From contig CAMPDV010001784.1 of assembly GCA_946699065.1 (NCBI GenBank), positions 28,022-92,021 of the forward strand: a stretch of DNA of 64,000 nt, written 5' to 3'. Within the stretch, counting starts at the first letter, position 1; each line of letters opens with the position of its first letter. Positions 12,817 to 24,134 of the stretch are shown in pieces. The stretch is from Loxodes magnus. Lineage: Eukaryota; Ciliophora; Karyorelictea; Loxodida; Loxodidae. A program made the position numbers and the translations under genes. The notes beneath the pieces were generated by a model. It ran no database searches. It had not been told where the DNA came from and was given only the letters and a program-made list of their open reading frames with translations.

Positions 12817-15800
12817 GAAAGTAAAGTAAGGAAAGAAGTTAGAATTACAGCTTTTAGAGTTACTAAAACTTAGAGATAAAAAGAAGTTATACGTATTTAG
12901 AAAGAAAGGAAGTAAAGTAAGGAAAGAAGATAGAATTTCAGTTTTAAGGAGTATACTTTGAGAAGTAAAAAGTATTTAGAAAAGGGAAGAAGTAAAGTAA
13001 GAAAAGAAGATAGAATTTTAGTTTTAAGGAGTATGCTTTGAGAAGTAAAAAGTATTTAGAAAAGTGAGGAAGTGAAGTAAGAAAAGAAGATAGAATTTCA
13101 GTTTTAAGGAGTATGCTTTGAGAAGTAATAAGTATTTTGAAAAGTGAAGAAGTGAAGTAAGGAAAGAAGTTAGAATTACAGCTTTTAGAGTTACTAAAAC
13201 TTAGAGATAAAAAGAAGTTATACGTATTTAGAAAGAAAGGAAGTAAAGTAAGGAAAGAAGATAGAATTACAGCTTTTAGAGTTACTAAAACTTAGAGATA
13301 AAAAGAAGTTATAAGTATTTAGAAAGAAAGGAAGTAAAGTAAGGAAAGAAGTTAGAATTACAGCTTTTAGAGTTACTTAAACTTAGAGATAAAAAGAAGT
13401 TATAAGTATTTAGAAAAGTGAGAAAGTAAAGTAAGGAAAGAAGATAGAATTTCAGTTTTAATGAGTATGCTTTGAGAAGTAAAAAGTATTTAGAAAAGTG
13501 AAGAAGTAAAGTAAGAAAAGAAGATAGAATTTCAGTTTTAAGGAGTATGCTTTGAGAAGTAATAAGTATTTTGAAAAGTGAAGAAGTGAAGTAAGAAAAA
13601 AAGATAGAATTTCAGTTTTAAGGAGTATGCTTTGAGAAGTAATAAGTATATTGAAAAGTGAAGAAGTGAAGTAAGAAAAGAAGATAGAATTACAGCTTTT
13701 AGAGTTACTAAAACTTAGAGATAAAAAGAAGTTATACGTATTTAGAAAGAAAGGAAGTAAAGTAAGGAAAGAAGATAGAATTACAGCTTTTAGAGTTACT
13801 AAAACTTAGAGATAAAAAGAAGTTATAAGTATTTAGAAAGAAAGGAAGTAAAGTAAGGAAAGAAGTTAGAATTACAGCTTTTAGAGTTACTTAAACTTAG
13901 AGATAAAAAGAAGTTATAAGTATTTAGAAAAGTGAGAAAGTAAAGTAAGGAAAGAAGATAGAATTTCAGTTTTAAGGAGTATGCTTTGAGAAGTAATAAG
14001 TATTTTGAAAAGTGAAGAAGTGAAGTAAGGAAAGAAGATAGAATTTCAGTTTTAAGGAGTATGCTTTGAGAAGTAATAAGTATTTAGAAAAGTGAGGAAG
14101 TGAAGTAAGAAAAGAAGATAGAATTTCAGTTTTAAGGAGTATGCTTTGAGAAGTAATAAGTATTTTGAAAAGTGAAGAAGTGAAGTAAGGAAAGAAGATA
14201 GAATTACAGCTTTTAGAGTTACTTAAACTTAGAGATAAAAAGAAGTTATAAGTATTTAGAAAAGTGAGAAAGTAAAGTAAGGAAAGAAGATAGAATTTCA
14301 GTTTTAAGGAGTATACTTTGAGAAGTAAAAAGTATTTAGAAAAGGGAAGAAGTAAAGTAAGAAAAGAAGATAGAATTTCAGTTTTAAGGAGTATGCTTTG
14401 AGAAGTAATAAGTATTTAGAAAAGTGAGGAAGTGAAGTAAGAAAAGAAGATAGAATTTCAGTTTTAAGGAGTATGCTTTGAGAAGTAATAAGTATTTTGA
14501 AAAGTGAAGAAGTGAAGTGAGGAAAGAAGTTAGAATTACAGCTTTTAGAGTTACTAAAACTTAGAGATAAAAAGAAGTTATACGTATTTAGAAAGAAAGG
14601 AAGTAAAGTAAGGAAAGAAGATAGAATTACAGCTTTTAGAGTTACTAAAACTTAGAGATAAAAAGAAGTTATAAGTATTTAGAAAGAAAGGAAGTAAAGT
14701 AAGGAAAGAAGTTAGAATTACAGCTTTTAGAGTTACTTAAACTTAGAGATAAAAAGAAGTTATAAGTATTTAGAAAAGTGAGAAAGTAAAGTAAGGAAAG
14801 AAGATAGAATTTCAGTTTTAATGAGTATGCTTTGAGAAGTAAAAAGTATTTAGAAAAGTGAAGAAGTAAAGTAAGAAAAGAAGATAGAATTTCAGTTTTA
14901 AGGAGTATGCTTTGAGAAGTAATAAGTATTTTGAAAAGTGAAGAAGTGAAGTAAGAAAAGAAGATAGAATTTCAGTTTTAAGGAGTATGCTTTGAGAAGT
15001 AATAAGTATTTTGAAAAGTGAAGAAGTGAAGTAAGGAAAGAAGATAGAATTACAGCTTTTAGAGTTACTAAAACTTAGAGATAAATAGAAGTTATAAGTA
15101 TTTAGAAAAGTGAGGAAGTAAAGTAAGGAAAGAAGATAGAATTTCAGTTTTAAGGAGTATGCTTTGAGAAGTAAAAAGTATTTAGAAAAGGGAAGAAGTA
15201 AAGTAAGAAAAGAAGATAGAATTTCAGTTTTAAGGAGTATGCTTTGAGAAGTAATAAGTATTTTGAAAAGTGAAGAAGTGAAGTAAGAAAAGAAGATAGA
15301 ATTACAGCTTTTAGAGTTACTAAAACTTAGAGATAAAAAGAAGTTATACGTATTTAGAAAGAAAGGAAGTAAAGTAAGGAAAGAAGATAGAATTACAGCT
15401 TTTAGAGTTACTAAAACTTAGAGATAAAAAGAAGTTATAAGTATTTAGAAAGAAAGGAAGTAAAGTAAGAAAAGAAGATAGAATTACAGCTTTTAGAGTT
15501 ACTAAAACTTGAGGATGAAAAGAAGTTATAAGTATTTAGAAAAGTGAGGAAGTAAAGTAAGGAAAGAAGATAGAATTTCAGCTTTTAGAATTACTTAAAC
15601 TTAGAGATAAAAAGAAGTTATAAGTATTTAGAAAAGTGAGAAAGTAAAGTAAGGAAAGAAGATAGAATTACAGCTTTTAGAGTTACTTAAACTTAGAGAT
15701 AAAAAGAAGTTATAAGTATTTTGAAAAGTGAGGAAGTAAAGTAAGGAAAGAAGATAGAATTTCAGTTTTAATGAGTATGCTTTGAGAAGTAAAAAGTATT

Positions 15801-16589
15801 TAGAAAAGTGAAGAAGTAAAGTAAGAAAAGAAGATAGAATTTCAGTTTTAAGGAGTATGCTTTGAGAAGTAATAAGTATTTTGAAAAGTGAAGAAGTGAA
15901 GTAAGAAAAGAAGATAGAATTTCAGTTTTAAGGAGTATGCTTTGAGAAGTAATAAGTATTTTGAAAAGTGAAGAAGTAAAGTAAGAAAAGAAGATAGAAT
16001 TTCAGTTTTAAGGAGTATGCTTTGAGAAGTTATAAGTATTTAGAAAAGTGAGGAAGTAAAGTAAGAAAAGAAGATAGAATTACAGCTTTTAGAGTTACTA
16101 AAACTTAGAGATAAAAAGAAGTTATAAGTATTTAGAAAAGTGAGAAAGTAAAGTAAGAAAAGAAGATAGAATTACAGCTTTTAGAGTTACTAAAACTTAG
16201 AGATAAAAAGAAGTTATACGTATTTAGAAAAGTGAGAAAGTAAAGTAAAGAAAGAAGTTAGAATTACAGCTTTTAGAGTTACTAAAACTTAGAGATAAAA
16301 AGAAGTTATAAGTATTTAGAAAAGTGAGGAAGTAAAGTAAGGAAAGAAGATAGAATTACAGCTTTTAGAGTTACTAAAACTTAGAGATAAAAAGAAGTTA
16401 TAAGTATTTAGAAAAGTGAGGAAGTAAAGTAAGGAAAGAAGATAGAATTTCAGTTTTAAGGAGTATACTTTGAGAAGTAATAAGTATTTAGAAAAGTGAG
16501 GAAGTGAAGTAAGAAAAGAAGATAGAATTTCAGTTTTAAGGAGTATGCTTTGAGAAGTAATAAGTATTTTGAAAAGTGAGAAAGTAAAG

Positions 16590-17379
16590 TAAGAAAAGAA
16601 GATAGAATTTCAGTTTTAAGGAGTATGCTTTGAGAAGTAATAAGTATTTTGAAAAGTGAAGAAGTGAAGTAAGGAAAGAAGATAGAATTACAGCTTTTAG
16701 AGTTACTTAAACTTAGAGATAAAAAGAAGTTATAAGTATTTAGAAAAGTGAGAAAGTAAAGTAAGGAAAGAAGATAGAATTTCAGTTTTAAGGAGTATAC
16801 TTTGAGAAGTAAAAAGTATTTAGAAAAGGGAAGAAGTAAAGTAAGAAAAGAAGATAGAATTTCAGTTTTAAGGAGTATGCTTTGAGAAGTAATAAGTATT
16901 TAGAAAAGTGAGGAAGTGAAGTAAGAAAAGAAGATAGAATTTCAGTTTTAAGGAGTATGCTTTGAGAAGTAAAAAGTATTTTGAAAAGTGAAGAAGTGAA
17001 GTAAGAAAAGAAGATAGAATTTCAGTTTTAAGGAGTATGCTTTGAGAAGTAATAAGTATTTTGAAAAGTGAAGAAGTGAAGTAAGGAAAGAAGATAGAAT
17101 TACAGCTTTTAGAGTTACTTAAACTTAGAGATAAAAAGAAGTTATAAGTATTTAGAAAAGTGAGAAAGTAAAGTAAGGAAAGAAGATAGAATTTCAGTTT
17201 TAAGGAGTATACTTTGAGAAGTAAAAAGTATTTAGAAAAGGGAAGAAGTAAAGTAAGAAAAGAAGATAGAATTTCAGTTTTAAGGAGTATGCTTTGAGAA
17301 GTAATAAGTATTTAGAAAAGTGAGGAAGTGAAGTAAGAAAAGAAGATAGAATTTCAGTTTTAAGGAGTATGCTTTGAGA
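16590..17379 (+). repeat. 412-bp tandem repeat (four A plus one B), two copies
   Basis: The order of variants repeats with an offset of 412 bp, which equals four A units and one B unit (4 x 80 + 92). The GTATACTTTG marker lies at 16,796 and again at 17,208. Homology runs from about 16,590 to 16,967 in the first copy and about 17,002 to 17,379 in the second. A different 412-bp repeat with the same unit content occurs at 54.07-54.85 kb. This is a local higher-order repeat that stayed at two copies. Confidence 0.85.
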
Positions 17380-17829
17380 AGTAATAAGTATTTTGAAAAG
17401 TGAGAAAGTAAAGTAAGGAAAGAAGATAGAATTACAGCTTTTAGAGTTACTAAAACTTAGAGATAAAAAGAAGTTATAAGTATTTAGAAAAGTGAGAAAG
17501 TAAAGTAAGGAAAGAAGATAGAATTTCAGTTTTAAGGAGTATGCTTTGAGAAGTAATAAGTATTTTGAAAAGTGAAGAAATGAAGTAAGAAAAAAAGATA
17601 GAATTTCAGTTTTAAGGAGTATGCTTTGAGAAGTAATAAGTATTTTGAAAAGTGAAGAAATGAAGTAAGAAAAAAAGATAGAATTTCAGTTTTAAGGAGT
17701 ATGCTTTGAGAAGTAAAAAGTATTAAGAAAATTGAAGAAGTGAAGTAAGGAAAGAAGATAGAATTACAGCTTTTAGAGTTACTAAAACTTAGAGATAAAT
17801 AGAAGTTATAAGTATTTAGAAAAGTGAGG

Positions 17830-19200
17830 AAGTAAAGTAAGGAAAGAAGATAGAATTTCAGTTTTAAGGAGTATGCTTTGAGAAGTAAAAAGTATTTAGA
17901 AAAGGGAAGAAGTAAAGTAAGAAAAGAAGATAGAATTTCAGTTTTAAGGAGTATGCTTTGAGAAGTAATAAGTATTTTGAAAAGTGAAGAAATGAAGTAA
18001 GAAACAAAGATAGAATTTCAGTTTTAAGGAGTATGCTTTGAGAAGTAAAAAGTATTAAGAAAATTGAAGAAGTGAAGTAAGGAAAGAAGATAGAATTACA
18101 GCTTTTAGAGTTACTAAAACTTAGAGATAAAAAGAAGTTATACGTATTTAAAAAGAAAGGAAGTAAAGTAAGGAAAGAAGATAGAATTACAGCTTTTAGA
18201 GTTACTAAAACTTAGAGATAAAAAGAAGTTATAAGTATTTAGAAAAGTAAGGAAGTAAAGTAAGAAAAGAAGATAGACTTACAGCTTTTAGAGTTACTAA
18301 AACTTAGAGATAAAAAGAAGTAATAAGTATTTTGAAAAGTGAAGAAGTGAAGTAAGGAAAGAAGATAGACTTACAGCTTTTAGAGTTACTTAAACTTAGA
18401 GATAAAAAGAAGTTATAAGTATTTAGAAAAGTGAGAAAGTAAAGTAAGGAAAGAAGATAGAATTTCAGCTTTTAGAATTATTTAAACTTAGAGATAAAAA
18501 GAAGTTATAAGTATTTAGAAAAGTGAGAAAGTAAAGTAAGGAAAGAAGTTAGAATTACAGCTTTTAGAGTTACTAAAACTTAGAGATAAAAAGAAGTTAT
18601 AAGTATTTAGAAAAGTGAGAAAGTAAAGTAAGGAAAGAAGATAGAATTACAGCTTTTAGAGTTACTAAAACTTAGAGATAAAAAGAAGTTATAAGTATTT
18701 AGAAAAGTGAGAAAGTAAAGTAAGGAAAGAAGATAGAATTACAGCTTTTAGAGTTACTTAAACTTAGAGATAAAAAGAAGTTATAAGTATTTAGAAAAGT
18801 GAGAAAGTAAAGTAAGGAAAGAAGTTAGAATTACAGCTTTTAGAGTTACTAAAACTTAGAGATAAAAAGAAGTTATACGTATTTAGAAAAGTGAGAAAGT
18901 AAAGTAAGGAAAGAAGATAGAATTACAGCTTTTAGAGTTACTTAAACTTAGAGATAAAAAGAAGTTATACGTATTTAGAAAAGTGAGAAAGTAAAGTAAG
19001 GAAAGAAGATAGAATTACAGCTTTTAGAGTTACTTAAACTTAGAGATAAAAAGAAGTTATAAGTATTTAGAAAAGTGAGAAAGTAAAGTAAGGAAAGAAG
19101 ATAGAATTACAGCTTTTAGAGTTACTTAAACTTAGAGATAAAAAGAAGTTATAAGTATTTAGAAAAGTGAGAAAGTAAAGTAAGGAAAGAAGATAGAATT
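17830..19200 (+). repeat. 1,343-bp tandem duplication, copy 1
   Basis: The segment matches 19,173-20,543 at a constant offset of 1,343 bp. Markers in both copies are GAAACAAAGATAG, an AAAATTGAAG head, TATTTAAAAAGAAAGG, AGAAAAGTAAGGAAG and two GATAGACTTAC units. The two copies overlap by one shared monomer region at their joint, as expected for an unequal crossover between units in register. A third copy was later carried to about 24.5-25.9 kb by the larger 5.36-kb duplication, so the 1,343-bp event is the older of the two. Confidence 0.9.
18608..18699 (+). repeat. Representative B monomer (92 bp)
   Basis: A B unit has the common head, then AGATAGAATTACAGCTTTTA, GAGTTACTAAAACTTAGAG and a tail ending AAAAAGAAGTTATAAGTATT. 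Aligned with A, it has about 12 extra bases around ACTTAGAGATAA; the rest is alignable, so A and B are sister variants and not unrelated repeats. Variants include TTACTTAAAC, GAATTATTTAAAC, TTATACG for TTATAAG, and GAAGTTAG for GAAGATAG. Confidence 0.95.
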
Positions 19201-20543
19201 TCAGTTTTAAGGAGTATGCTTTGAGAAGTAAAAAGTATTTAGAAAAGGGAAGAAGTAAAGTAAGAAAAGAAGATAGAATTTCAGTTTTAAGGAGTATGCT
19301 TTGAGAAGTAATAAGTATTTTGAAAAGTGAAGAAATGAAGTAAGAAACAAAGATAGAATTTCAGTTTTAAGGAGTATGCTTTGAGAAGTAAAAAGTATTA
19401 AGAAAATTGAAGAAGTGAAGTAAGGAAAGAAGATAGAATTACAGCTTTTAGAGTTACTAAAACTTAGAGATAAAAAGAAGTTATACGTATTTAAAAAGAA
19501 AGGAAGTAAAGTAAGGAAAGAAGATAGAATTACAGCTTTTAGAGTTACTAAAACTTAGAGATAAAAAGAAGTTATAAGTATTTAGAAAAGTAAGGAAGTA
19601 AAGTAAGAAAAGAAGATAGACTTACAGCTTTTAGAGTTACTAAAACTTAGAGATAAAAAGAAGTAATAAGTATTTTGAAAAGTGAAGAAGTGAAGTAAGG
19701 AAAGAAGATAGACTTACAGCTTTTAGAGTTACTTAAACTTAGAGATAAAAAGAAGTTATAAGTATTTAGAAAAGTGAGAAAGTAAAGTAAGGAAAGAAGA
19801 TAGAATTTCAGCTTTTAGAATTATTTAAACTTAGAGATAAAAAGAAGTTATAAGTATTTAGAAAAGTGAGAAAGTAAAGTAAGGAAAGAAGTTAGAATTA
19901 CAGCTTTTAGAGTTACTAAAACTTAGAGATAAAAAGAAGTTATAAGTATTTAGAAAAGTGAGAAAGTAAAGTAAGGAAAGAAGATAGAATTACAGCTTTT
20001 AGAGTTACTAAAACTTAGAGATAAAAAGAAGTTATAAGTATTTAGAAAAGTGAGAAAGTAAAGTAAGGAAAGAAGATAGAATTACAGCTTTTAGAGTTAC
20101 TTAAACTTAGAGATAAAAAGAAGTTATAAGTATTTAGAAAAGTGAGAAAGTAAAGTAAGGAAAGAAGTTAGAATTACAGCTTTTAGAGTTACTAAAACTT
20201 AGAGATAAAAAGAAGTTATACGTATTTAGAAAAGTGAGAAAGTAAAGTAAGGAAAGAAGATAGAATTACAGCTTTTAGAGTTACTTAAACTTAGAGATAA
20301 AAAGAAGTTATACGTATTTAGAAAAGTGAGAAAGTAAAGTAAGGAAAGAAGATAGAATTACAGCTTTTAGAGTTACTTAAACTTAGAGATAAAAAGAAGT
20401 TATAAGTATTTAGAAAAGTGAGAAAGTAAAGTAAGGAAAGAAGATAGAATTACAGCTTTTAGAGTTACTTAAACTTAGAGATAAAAAGAAGTTATAAGTA
20501 TTTAGAAAAGTGAGAAAGTAAAGTAAGGAAAGAAGATAGAATT
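19201..20543 (+). repeat. 1,343-bp tandem duplication, copy 2
   Basis: Second copy of the 17.8-19.2 kb segment. Identity ends at 20,543/20,544, where this copy reads GAATTACAG and the start of the repeat unit reads GAATTTCAG. I saw no difference between the copies in the stretches compared. Confidence 0.9.
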
Positions 20544-22991
20544 ACAGTTTTTAGAGTTACTTAAACTTAGAAATAAAAAGAAGTTATAAGTATTTAGAAA
20601 AGTGAGAAAGTAAAGTAAGGAAAGAAGATAGAATTACAGCTTTTAGAATTACTAAAACTTAGAGATAAAAAGAAGTTATAAGTATTTAGAAAAGTGAGGA
20701 AGTAAAGTGAAAAAAAAGATAGACTTACAGCTTTTAGAGTTACTTAAACTTAGAGATAAAAAGAATTTATAAGTATTTAGAAAAGTGAGAAAGTAAAGTA
20801 AGGAAAGAAGATAGAATTACAGCTTTTAGAGTTACTTAAACTTAGAGATAAAAAGAAGTTATAAGTATTTTGAAAAGTGAGAAAGTAAAGTAAGGAAAGA
20901 AGATAGAATTACAGCTTTTAGAGTTACTTAAACTTAGAGATAAAAAGAAGTTATAAGTATTTAGAAAAGTGAGAAAGTAAAGTAAGGAAAGAAGATAGAA
21001 TTTCAGTTTTAATGAGTATGCTTTGAGAAGTAAAAAGTATTTAGAAAAGTGAAGAAGTAAAGTAAGAAAAGAAGATAGAATTTCAGTTTTAAGGAGTATG
21101 CTTTGAGAAGTAATAAGTATTTTGAAAAGTGAAGAAGTGAAGTAAGGAAAGAAGATAGAATTACAGCTTTTAGAGTTACTAAAACTTAGAGATAAAAAGA
21201 AGTAATAAGTATTTTGAAAAGTGAAGAAGTGAAGTAAGGAAAGAAGATAGAATTACAGCTTTTAGAGTTACTAAAACTTAGAGATAAAAAGAAGTTATAC
21301 GTATTTAAAAAGAAAGGAAGTAAAGTAAGGAAAGAAGTTAGAATTACAGCTTTTAGAGTTACTAAAACTTAGAGATAAAAAGAAGTAATAAGTATTTAGA
21401 AAAGTGAGAAAGTAAAGTAAGGAAAGAAGATAGAATTACAGCTTTTAGAGTTACTTAAACTTAGAGATAAAAAGAAGTTATAAGTATTTTGAAAAGTGAG
21501 AAAGTAAAGTAAGGAAAGAAGATAGAATTACAGCTTTTAGAGTTACTTAAACTTAGAGATAAAAAGAAGTTATAAGTATTTAGAAAAGTGAGAAAGTAAA
21601 GTAAGGAAAGAAGATAGAATTTCAGTTTTTAGAGTTACTTAAACTTAGAGATAAAAAGAAGTTATAAGTATTTAGAAAAGTGAGAAAGTAAAGTAAGGAA
21701 AGAAGATAGAATTACAGCTTTTAGAATTACTAAAACTTAGAGATAAAAAGAAGTTATAAGTATTTAGAAAAGTGAGGAAGTAAAGTAAGAAAAAAAGATA
21801 GACTTACAGCTTTTAGAGTTACTTAAACTTAGAGATAAAAAGAAGTTATAAGTATTTAGAAAAGTGAGAAAGTAAAGTAAGGAAAGAAGATAGAATTTCA
21901 GCTTTTAGAATTATTTAAACTTAGAGATAAAAAGAAGTTATAAGTATTTAGAAAAGTGAGGAAGTAAAGTAAGAAAAAAGATAGAATTACAGCTTTTAGA
22001 GTTACTAAAACTTAAGGATAAAAAGAAGTTATAAGTATTTAGAAAAGTGAGAAAGTAAAGTAAGGAAAAAAGATAGAATTTCAGCTTTTAGAGTTACTAA
22101 AACTTAGAGATAAAAAGAAGTTATAAGTATTTAGAAAAGTGAGGAAGTAAAGTAAGGAAAGAAGATAGAATTTCAGTTTTAATGAGTATGCTTTGAGAAG
22201 TAAAAAGTATTTTGAAAAGTGAAGAAGTAAAGTAAGAAAAGAAGATAGAATTTCAGTTTTAAGGAGTATGCTTTGAGAAGTAATAAGTATTTTGAAAAGT
22301 GAAGAAGTAAAGTAAGGAAAGAAGAAAGAATTACAGCTTTTAGAGTTACTAAAACTTAGAGATAAAAAGAAGTAATAAGTATTTAGAAAAGTGAGGAAGT
22401 AAAGTAAGGAAAGAAGATAGAATTTCAGTTTTAATGAGTATGCTTTGAGAAGTAAAAAGTATTAAGAAAAGGGAAGAAGTAAAGTAAGAAAAGAAGATAG
22501 AATTTCAGTTTTAAGGAGTATGCTTTGAGAAGTAATAAGTATTTTGAAAAGTGAAGAAGTGAAGTAAGAAAACATGATAGAATTACAGCTTTTAGAAGTA
22601 TGCTTTGAGAAGTAATAAGTATTTTGAAAAGTGAAGAAGTGCAGTAAGGAAACATGATTGAATTACAGCTTTTAGAGTTACTAAAACTTAAGGATAAAAA
22701 GAAGTTATAAGTATTTAGAAAAGCGAGGAAATAAAGTAAGGAAAGAAGTTAGAATTACAGCTTTTAGAGTTACTAAAACTTAGAGATAAAAAGAAGTTAT
22801 AAGTATTTAGAAAAGTGAGGAAGTAAAGTAAGGAAACATGATAGAATTACAGCTTTTAGAGTTACTAAAACTTAGAGATAAAAAGAAGTAATAAGTATTT
22901 TGAAAAGTGAAGAAGTGAAGTAAGGAAAGAAGATAGAATTACAGCTTTTAGAGTTACTAAAACTTAGAGATAAAAAGAAGTTATACGTATT

Positions 22992-23264
22992 TAGAAAGAA
23001 AGGAAGTAAAGTAAGGAAAGAAGTTAGAATTACAGCTTTTAGAGTTACTAAAACTTAGAGATAAAAAGAAGTTATACGTATTTAGAAAGAAAGGAAGTAA
23101 AGTAAGGAAAGAAGTTAGAATTACAGCTTTTAGAGTTACTAAAACTTAGAGATAAAAAGAAGTTATACGTATTTAGAAAGAAAGGAAGTAAAGTAAGGAA
23201 AGAAGTTAGAATTACAGCTTTTAGAGTTACTAAAACTTAGAGATAAAAAGAAGTAATAAGTATT
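22992..23264 (+). repeat. Run of three 91-bp B variants (B-short)
   Basis: Three successive units of 91 bp start TAGAAAGAAAGGAAG instead of TAGAAAAGTGAGGAAG, one base shorter, and two of the three end in TTATACGTATT. This is one of the few A/B variants containing CpG (TACGTA). The same triplet is found at about 28.3-28.6 kb and 32.9-33.2 kb through the larger duplications, and shorter runs occur throughout domain 1. At 45.6-46.1 kb the same variant is expanded as a 182-bp dimer. Confidence 0.88.
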
Positions 23265-24134
23265 TAGAAAAGTGAGAAAGTAAAGTAAGGAAAGAAGATA
23301 GAATTACAGCTTTTAGAGTTACTAAAACTTAGAGATAAAAAGAAGTTATAAGTATTTAGAAAAGTGAGGAAGTAAAGTAAGGAAAGAAGATAGAATTACA
23401 GCTTTTAGAGTTACTAAAACTTAGTGATAAAAAGAAGTTATAAGTATTTTGAAAAGTGAGAAAGTAAAGTAAGGAAAGAAGATAGAATTACAGCTTTTAG
23501 AGTTACTAAAACTTAGAGATAAATAGAAGTTATAAGTATTTAGAAAAGTGAGGAAGTAAAGTAAGGAAAGAAGATAGAATTACAGTTTTTAGAGTTACTT
23601 AAACTTAGAGATAAAAAGAAGTTTCAAGTATTTTGAAAAGTGAAGAAGTAAAGTAAGAAAAGAAGATAGAATTTCAGTTTTAAGGAGTATGCTTTGAGAA
23701 GTTATAAGTATTTAGAAAAGTGAGGAAGTAAAGTAAGAAAAGAAGATAGAATTACAGCTTTTAGAGTTGATAAAACTTAGAGATAAAAAGAAGTTATAAG
23801 TATTTAGAAAAGTGAGAAAGTAAAGTAAAGAAAGAAGATAGAATTACAGCATTTAGAGTTACTAAAACTTAGAGATAAAAAGAAGTTATAAGTATTTAGA
23901 AAAGTGAGAAAGTAAAGTAAGGAAAGAAGATAGAATTACAGCTTTTAGAGTTACTTAAACTTAGAGATAAAAAGAAGTTATAAGTATTTAGAAAAGTGAG
24001 AAAGTAAAGTAAGGAAAGAAGATAGAATTTCAGTTTTAAGGAGTATGCTTTGAGAAGTAAAAAGTATTTAGAAAAGGGAAGAAGTAAAGTAAGAAAAGAA
24101 GATAGAATTTCAGTTTTAAGGAGTATGCTTTGAG

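Larger units (their letters stand above)
18778..23888 (+). repeat. 5.36-kb duplication, copy 1
   Basis: This segment matches 24,135-29,244 at offset 5,357 bp (5,356 after a one-base deletion near 28,972 in copy 2). Markers confirm it along its length: GAAACAAAGATAG, TTACAGTTTTTAGAG, AAAGTGAAAAAAAAGATAG, GAAGAAAGAATTAC, CATGATTGAATTAC, CTTAGTGATAAA and GAAGTTTCAAG. The end at 23,888 is where this copy has TTATAAG and GGAAAGAAG while copy 2 has TTATACG and GGAAATAAG. A stretch of about 250 bp separates the copies, so the event was a tandem duplication followed by local change at the joint. Confidence 0.88.
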